A program made the position numbers and the translations under genes. A stretch of 8,861 nt of DNA from Nostoc sp. CHAB 5715. Its GTDB lineage: Bacteria; Cyanobacteriota; Cyanobacteriia; Cyanobacteriales; Nostocaceae. The stretch lies in assembly GCF_020829685.1 (NCBI RefSeq), contig NZ_JAIVFR010000211.1, positions 1-8,861 of the forward strand. The letters run 5' to 3'. Positions 1-5,400 of this stretch are shown here, piece after piece (the stretch's first letter is position 1; each line of letters starts with the position of its first letter). The notes under the pieces are model-generated. The model was not told where the DNA came from and searched no databases. It worked only from the letters and a program-made list of their open reading frames with translations.

Positions 1-738
1 ACAACTTTACCTTTTCGCATGGTTGTTGTTCGAGATTGGTGCTTCCGAAATACGGCATCACAATCAAGTTTTTTAATAGCAATCATATCAGAGTAAGCGC
101 AAAAAGCTCTATCCCCTAAAAGCACATCATTGGGTTTGAGAAAACTGTACATTTTTCTCGCTAATTTAATATCATGAGTGTTCAGGACATCAATGCACAA
201 GGCAACAGCACCTCCCGTCAACAAACTGAATATCGCACCAATCTTGGCAATTGGGAAACCACATCCTCCTTTTTGACTACTAGGTTGAGGATAAACTTTG
301 CTGGTTCTCTATGGTGTCTGGCATGGAAACAGTTGAACCGTCTATTACTAAGACATTGCGACCACACCACAAATGTTCTTTTGTCACTTTCTCTTCTAGA
401 TTTCGTGCTGAGGAATTGAAAAGTTTCTCTAATAATTTCTCTGGGAGCCTTGCTCTCGCTTGGCAATATCCACTAGTATCCGTTGAGGGAACTTCTACTT
501 CTGATTCTGCTAGATGTGCAATTATTTTACTCACAGCATTATGGCAAGTTTTGTCGGTATCCAGAACCTGAGATAGAAATGCCCACAATGTTACAAACGG
601 ATCAAATAACCGCTTTTTGTATTTAATCTTTAATTCGGAAATTGCTTGTCTTATTACAGACTCTGGCAATAGTTCTTTGAAAGGTAAACCTAAACTTTGA
701 TTAAATTTATCCTTGAGGATTTGTACTCTTAGTGTCAC
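1..738 (-). pseudogene. IS4-family DDE transposase, frameshifted and cut by the window edge
   Basis: This would encode the cut-and-paste transposase of the IS. It reads from a GTG at 738 (no ATG is available; the frame is closed by TAA a few codons upstream). Residues 1-147 look like typical cyanobacterial IS4 transposases: a helical N-terminal part with LFDPFVTLWAFLSQVLD at 45-60, then VIDGSTVSMPDT at 131-142 holding the first catalytic Asp (D133). After Gln147 the frame shifts: the reading that matches the family continues from base 296 (YPQPSSQKGGCGFP) while the original frame meets TAG at 280-282. One extra A in the A-run at 297-299 (T on the plus strand) explains this. The shifted frame stays open to base 1 and includes the second catalytic Asp in LLGDRAF (codon at 111-113). 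The catalytic Glu lies outside the window. IS4 elements do not normally use +1 frameshifting, so a pseudogene or a sequencing error is likelier. Confidence 0.85.
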
Positions 739-850
739 AGTAGTAGTAATTTTGATTTTGGCTTATTCGTCTCAAAAATAGTATTTCACGGACGAGTAAG
801 CTTTTTCTACCTCCAAAAACTTTTGGACAACTGTACATCATTTCTCCATT
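1..850 (-). mobile_element. IS4-family insertion sequence, partial (only the transposase 5' side is in the window)
   Basis: The element is recognised by its transposase gene. It runs off the left edge, so the far terminal repeat and the target duplication cannot be seen. The right boundary is not defined by a matched terminal repeat. It is placed between the transposase start near 738 and the first VOC-like residues near 862, because that host-like coding sequence starts abruptly there. The non-coding stretch 740-850 holds an imperfect inverted repeat (761-771 with 791-801, 10 of 11 bases pairing, followed by five T) and a perfect 7-bp palindrome with a 2-base centre (812-827). Either could belong to the IS end or to its regulation; which is not known. 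Confidence 0.55.
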
Positions 851-852
851 AG

Positions 853-1008
853 CGATCGCCTGCTTATGCCATTACTGCTCGTCAAAGCCTGACTGAAAAA
901 GGAGTCTCAGTTGGGCCAATTACCGATGTCGGTCACGGAGTGCAATTATCCACCTTCAAGGATATTGACGGAAATTTGTTAGGGCTTAGGCAAAATCCGC
1001 AGTCTTAA
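853..1008 (+). pseudogene. C-terminal remnant of a VOC (glyoxalase/bleomycin-resistance-like) protein
   Basis: An open frame without a start codon (TAG at 850-852 closes it upstream) encodes 51 residues ending at TAA 1006-1008. The segment LTEKGVSVGPITDVGHGVQL followed by FKDIDGNLLGLRQNP matches the last beta-alpha-beta strands of VOC-superfamily proteins, where F-x-D-P-D-G-N-x-L-x-L is the hallmark; here the usual Pro is Ile. The first half of the fold is missing. The IS lies immediately upstream, so the simplest inference is that the element inserted into this gene and the 5' half lies beyond the left window edge, but simple deletion is equally possible. No function is expected from the fragment. 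Confidence 0.6.
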
Positions 1009-1144
1009 CCTGGATTTACACCTAAATCGGGGAATTAGGCAGGGATATGATTTCATTTGCAATTTAACCTAACTGTCTTAGTGGGGGATCAGCCTAAAAA
1101 AGCTTGTAAAACGAATCTTGACCCAAGATTTCCCACCAACAGTT

Positions 1145-1228
1145 ATGGTACTAGTTCGTTACAACCCCTGGCAAGAATTGAACGCTTTAGAACGCCAAAT
1201 CAACAGTTACTCTACCGACAATAATTGA
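1145..1228 (+). pseudogene. Hsp20-like N-terminal remnant (27 codons)
   Basis: ATG at 1145 opens a 27-codon frame ending in TGA 1226-1228. Its first 20 residues, MVLVRYNPWQELNALERQIN, resemble the conserved start of cyanobacterial small heat-shock proteins (M-x-L-V-R-x-x-P-x-x-E-x-x-x-L-x-R-Q). The alpha-crystallin domain that should follow is absent; the frame ends in SYSTDNN. A strong intrinsic terminator begins 15 bp after the stop, as if the gene had lost its middle but kept its start and its 3' end. No clear ribosome binding site precedes the ATG. The similarity is judged by eye on a short stretch, so the call is tentative. Confidence 0.45.
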
Positions 1229-1243
1229 TTGAGATAGCTAAAC

Positions 1244-1272
1244 GCCCAGTTATGAGATGACTGGGCTTTTTT
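1244..1272 (+). terminator. Intrinsic terminator, 7-bp stem plus six T
   Basis: GCCCAGT (1244-1250) pairs perfectly with ACTGGGC (1260-1266) across a 9-base loop and is followed at once by TTTTTT (1267-1272). This is a textbook Rho-independent terminator for plus-strand transcription. It lies 15 bp after the stop of the Hsp20-like remnant and upstream of the acyltransferase-RTX pair, so it would also insulate that pair from read-through. Confidence 0.85.
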
Positions 1273-1288
1273 GTAACAATTGTCTGTG

Positions 1289-1325
1289 AGGGAGCGATGC
1301 CTACTGCGGGCTACGCCTACGCAGG
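1289..1325 (+). repeat. GC-rich dispersed intergenic repeat of Nostoc type
   Basis: A GC-rich island in AT-rich surroundings, containing GGAGCGATGCC (1291-1301), GCGGGCTACGCC (1306-1317) and TACGCAGG (1318-1325). This wording recurs in many intergenic regions of Nostoc and relatives. CTGCG (1304-1308) and CGCAG (1320-1324) can pair as a short hairpin around the GGCTACGCC centre. Identification is from memory of the motif; only one copy is in the window, so repetition cannot be shown here. Confidence 0.55.
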
Positions 1326-1435
1326 TGTAACTAAAGTCCACATGGGATTGCACCAAGCTAAGAGATAATTTTATCTTTTGAGAGTTTATAAATTATTGTT
1401 TGCTTATATTGACTATCAAATAAATACGTGGCTAA

Positions 1436-1651
1436 CTATTCTTGAGAATGGTGTTGTGTATCAAATTGTTTAGAGATTGGCGTGCAGCTTTCCAAGATGA
1501 AAGAGACGGTTATAGTCGCACTAACCTTTCTAATATTTAATTGTCGAGGCTTACATATGTAAACCCTATTTTCTCGTTCCTCTAAAGTGCAACAGTTACA
1601 ATCATTAGACTCACAAATTCCAAATGCTGACCAGAAGAGAGTTTTAGGCAT
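1436..1651 (-). CDS. Doubtful small hypothetical protein, 71 aa
   Basis: A minus-strand ATG at 1651 is preceded by GAGG with a 4-base gap, a plausible ribosome binding site. The product would be 71 residues, begins MPKTLFWSAFGICES and has a Cys-rich stretch (ESNDCNCCTLEE). No signal peptide, membrane segment or known domain is evident, and I do not recognise it. It lies in the otherwise gene-free stretch 1330-1798, points away from the acyltransferase gene and has no conserved neighbour. It may be a chance ORF or the remnant of an older gene. Confidence 0.25.
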   Translation of the reverse strand: MPKTLFWSAFGICESNDCNCCTLEERENRVYICKPRQLNIRKVSATITVSFILESCTPISKQFDTQHHSQE

Positions 1652-1708
1652 TAAACCTCAAGAGCGATCGCTTCTCTATGGGTAGCTTGTTTCCTTGTAG
1701 GGATACGC

Positions 1709-1734
1709 CAAGGTTATAGAAGAATCAAGGTTAT
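1709..1734 (+). promoter_or_regulatory. Pair of 9-bp direct repeats upstream of the acyltransferase gene
   Basis: CAAGGTTAT occurs at 1709-1717 and again at 1726-1734, 17 bp start to start, 65 bp before the chosen ATG of the acyltransferase gene. Directly repeated half-sites just upstream of a gene are a common layout for response-regulator binding. No convincing -35/-10 pair with correct spacing was found around them, so an operator role is only a possibility. If translation began at the GTG at 1748, the repeats would sit just before that start. Confidence 0.25.
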
Positions 1735-1798
1735 TAACAATTGAAGGGTGAATTCGTCAAAACTGAGACTAAATGTATTTAAAAGCAAGAAAAATGAC

Positions 1799-2323
1799 AT
1801 GAATCAGCGTCAAAACTCAGAAAACCAACAAGTCCAAAATAGCAATAATAGTGCAAATAATGATAGTCGCAAGTCGGAAGAACAGACTAGCTTAGGCTCA
1901 ATTTTCACTGAACCGACACCAGGAGGTAATCAAAAGACAGTGGCGACACTGTTTGGTGAGGTGGTTTGGCTGTTCACACAATCACCAAGGCATAAAAATT
2001 TCTTTCTGTTCGATTTGGAATGGCTGGTAATGACACCGATAATACTCAAGCAGTTTCGGGTGTTTTATGCCCCTGATAGACCGATAGGGGTAGCACTTTG
2101 GGCTTTTGTGAATGAAGAGATAGAAAAGCGGCTGATGGCGGGGAATGCCAAACTTGCACCAGCTGATTGGAAGTCAGGCGATCGCTTGTGGTTAGTTGAT
2201 ATTATTGCACCTTACGGAGGGCAAGAAGAAATGATTCAGGATTTGAAGGAAAAGGTATTTCCGAACAAGGAAATTACATTTCTAGCTTTTGCAGAAGGAA
2301 ATGCTACTGCGAAAAAAATTTAA
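1799..2323 (+). CDS. HlyC-family RTX toxin-activating lysine acyltransferase
   Basis: HlyC-type enzymes move a fatty acyl group from acyl-ACP to internal lysines of an RTX protoxin in the cytoplasm, which activates it. From ATG 1799 the product has 174 residues. Residues 1-45 are low-complexity and rich in Asn, Gln and Ser. The family core follows: VATLFGEVVWLFTQSPRHKN at 48-67 with Ser62 and the presumed catalytic His65, and SGDRLWLVDIIAPYGG at 126-141 with the catalytic Asp134. The His-Asp spacing is 69 residues, the same as His23-Asp92 in E. coli HlyC. The C-terminus stops about 40 residues after the Asp, whereas HlyC has roughly 78 more, so this is a C-terminally short form. A GTG at 1748 would add 17 residues, but its GAAGG has no spacing; neither start has a strong ribosome binding site. 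The next gene, 94 bp downstream on the same strand, is a large RTX protein and the obvious substrate, as in hlyCA operons. A HIP1 site inside the gene suggests long residence in a cyanobacterium. Confidence 0.88.
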   Translation: MNQRQNSENQQVQNSNNSANNDSRKSEEQTSLGSIFTEPTPGGNQKTVATLFGEVVWLFTQSPRHKNFFLFDLEWLVMTPIILKQFRVFYAPDRPIGVALWAFVNEEIEKRLMAGNAKLAPADWKSGDRLWLVDIIAPYGGQEEMIQDLKEKVFPNKEITFLAFAEGNATAKKI

Positions 2324-2402
2324 ACAAAATATTCAATATATACACGTTATTGAGTAGAAAACTTCAACTGTCTAATCTTCAACAATTAAACAAGTAAAAA
2401 CT

Positions 2403-2408
2403 GAGAGG
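2403..2408 (+). promoter_or_regulatory. Ribosome binding site of the RTX gene
   Basis: GAGAGG lies 9 bases before the ATG at 2418 and supports that start. A second purine run, AGAAAG, directly abuts the ATG. The 94-bp gap after the acyltransferase gene contains no terminator hairpin, which is consistent with co-transcription. Confidence 0.5.
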
Positions 2409-2417
2409 TTTAGAAAG

Positions 2418-5400
2418 ATGGCAGAACAAACTAATTCAACACTAAAATATTCATCCGATCGATCTGGTGCTTTACAGGCTACTAAAGATTTTAAACCTGG
2501 AACTATTGGATATGGGGTTCACAAGGGAATTTACTTACTTTACCACGGAAAAATTCCTGAAATAATTGGGACTACATTTCCTTTTTGGCCATTTGAGACT
2601 GGTGGATATAGGGCTCGAAATAGTGCAGAAATTGGTGCATTTTTTCAAAGACCTAATATACAGGAATTGATGCAAAAATCAATTACTGATACTAAGTCAA
2701 ATCTTATAGTCGCCCAGGAAGAAGTTAAATATTGGGAGTTAGTTTTGAACAATCCTTCTTCTTCGGATTATGATAAAGCAGCAGCAAGACTTGCTTTAAA
2801 ATTTACGCCAGAAGATAGAGCTCAATTGCAAGAATATTTTGCCAACGGGAAGGATAGGGACGCAATAGATTTTATTAATAAGAAGTTAGGATGGTCTGGG
2901 ACGCTGGATGCATTCGGTAATGCTTTATACAATATTCATGAGTGGTTCACTTCTGAATGTTTCACCGCAGAAACCCCAATTTTAATGTCAGATGGCACAT
3001 ATAAACCCATCACTGAGATTAAAATTGGCGATGAAGTAATGGCATTTGAAGGGTTAGGAGAATTACAACCTCGTAAAGTCACCCAAACCTTTATCACCCC
3101 TAACAGAAAAGTTGTTCAATTAGGTGATATTAAAGTTACATTAGCACATCATTTCTTGCAACATGATGGCAGCTTTAAAACCTTAGAAGAAATTGATACC
3201 AATGCCTTTTTAGTTGGCATAACAGGAAAACTTATTCCCCATCCTGGTATTCAACCAATAGAAGGTGAACATACAGTTTATAACTTTACTGTTGAAGGAT
3301 TACATACATATATAGCAGGAGATTATCGGGTTCATAATTTATCTTATGTAGATTTACGTAATAAAGCAATTGTCGGCAACCAAATCGGTGAAATATTTGG
3401 TTCATCTTTAGGACAAGCGATCGCAGGAGATAATGTTTTTGCACAGATCGGCTCACAAACGGTACTTTCAACAGTTTTGGGCAATGTTGGTCAGTTTCTT
3501 GACATTTACTTAGATCCTATAGATCCTAAAGTCAACCTATCAGTTGCAGTTAAAGCTGGATTTGATGATTTTAGTGAGGATCTATTTAAAAACCTAAAAT
3601 CTACTAGCACTAATGCCATCAGTTCATTCCTCACAGCTGAACTGTCGGAAGCATTAGATATTCCAGGCGATTTTGGGGGACAGCTTTTAAAATCTTCTAT
3701 TGGCAACGTAACATCTACTGTCGTGGGTAATGTTGTCGATTATGTTGCCAAAGGAGCAAAAGCTCCACTAGATCCCTTTAACGGTCTTGACACTAACATT
3801 GTTACAAATTTGAGTTCTTTTGTTGGTGGTTATCTTGCCCGTCAAGTTATCTCACCCAAAACCACAGCAGGGGCGATCGGCGGCTCGATTGGTGGAGCGA
3901 TCGGGTCAACAATTGCCGGTTTAACAGCAGTAAAGTCTTTTATTGGCGGTATTGGAAGTAATATTGCCAGCGCATTAGGTCTATCAGCTGCGACATCAAA
4001 TTTTTTAGGATCTTTGGGAAACCTTATTCTTCCTGGCATTGGTGCTCTTGTCGGTACGCTTGTTGGCACACTCTTGGGAGACTGGATCAACGAGCGATGG
4101 GGTGATGAAGCACGTGCCTGGGCTTCGCTAGAACTCGATTCTACAAATGGCAAATTTTACCTCTCCCATACATGGCGAAAAGAAGGCGGCAACAAACGCT
4201 TTGCTATTGAGATGGCACAAGCGAGCCGCGATACACTCAACAGCTATCTCGACATCATTGGTGGCGTGCATATAGCAACTAGTAACCTTTATCATCGCTA
4301 TGGCCACCGTGAGAAAAAACTCTACGTCAACTTCAGAGATGAGCTCCACGGCAATAAAGAGATCAAACGTTCAACACCGGAAGGGATTATCGATCTTGGT
4401 GTCATTGACACGCTCAAACGTCTGCGGCTTGCTGGCGGTGACGTACTCATGAAGCGAGTAATTGAGAAAACGCAGTCCAAGACCATTAAGGAACTCAATG
4501 GTGATCTACAAATTGCACAAGATTATGTGCGTTACCTTGAGAACAAAGATGTCATCGATCTGATGATCGCGTCCGCTCCAAACTCCGCTTTTGCCGCAGG
4601 TTGGGTGATTACCCTTATCCGGGCGGAGGAGATTGGGATCACTGACTGGTCGAAGTCAGATTTCTATGGAGGGCTGGCAGTATTCTTTGAAAGTCTTGGA
4701 CTGGAAAAAACAGGGGCATCTCTCGACAATCTCAACATTACCGTTGAAGGCACGACCTTGAAACTTGAGGTCATCATCGATGGTAACGTTGTGCATAGCA
4801 TTGAAATTACCGACATCGAAAATAAAATCGGTTACAAGCATCTCAGTGCCAATGCAACTGGTGCGACTGTCAACGGCACAGCCGGAAACGACATCTGGCT
4901 CGCTGAGAATGTCGCCAGCACATTTATCGACAGTGATGTAGCTAATGATGGAGAAAGCAACGATATTCTGGTCGGCGGCTCAGGGAATGATAGTATCAAC
5001 GCTGGTTTAGGGTGGGACTTTGTGCGTGGCAATGGCGGCAATGATTTGATTGTTGGTGGCGCTGGCAATGACGCACTTTATGGTGGAGATGGTGACGACA
5101 TCATTTATGGCGATGAAAACGCAGGTTTTGCTGCTATCCCGGCAGATATTGAGATTTCTGATGGCGCAGCAGATAATGCAAAGTCTGTATCAGACATCAC
5201 ACGCCAGACTTGGTTCAGTAGTGCCACACATCCACAACTCGTTTTCTACAATGACGAAATCCACGGTGGCGCTGGCAGTGACAGCATCGCAGGCGGCGAA
5301 GGTGATGATCATTTGTTTGGCGATGCTGGCAACGACAAGCTTTATGGCGATGCTGGCAACGATCGTCTCGAAGGCGGCAATGGCGCGGATATTATTTATG

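Noticed and set aside
280..300. Possible programmed frameshift in the transposase
   Set aside because: The repair needs a +1 shift at CAG-CAA-AGT, with no classic slippery heptamer or stop-driven signal; IS4 elements are not known for this. A simple one-base insertion is more likely.
174..571. Plus-strand ORFs opposite the transposase
   Set aside because: They lie antisense to a clearly recognisable transposase and have no protein family features; treated as shadows.
2350..2378. Possible internal promoter before the RTX gene (TTGAGT, 17 bp, TAATCT)
   Set aside because: The -10 element matches the consensus at only three of six positions; too weak to call, and co-transcription with the acyltransferase gene is simpler.
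2958..3338. Standard splicing intein with homing endonuclease
   Set aside because: The domain is only ~127 residues with no room for an endonuclease, and the +1 residue is Leu, so a bacterial intein-like Hint domain fits better.
3842..4153. 103-codon minus-strand ORF opposite the glycine-zipper region
   Set aside because: Its Pro/Ala-rich sequence is the complement of Gly/Ile/Ala codons of the RTX gene; no start signal or family.
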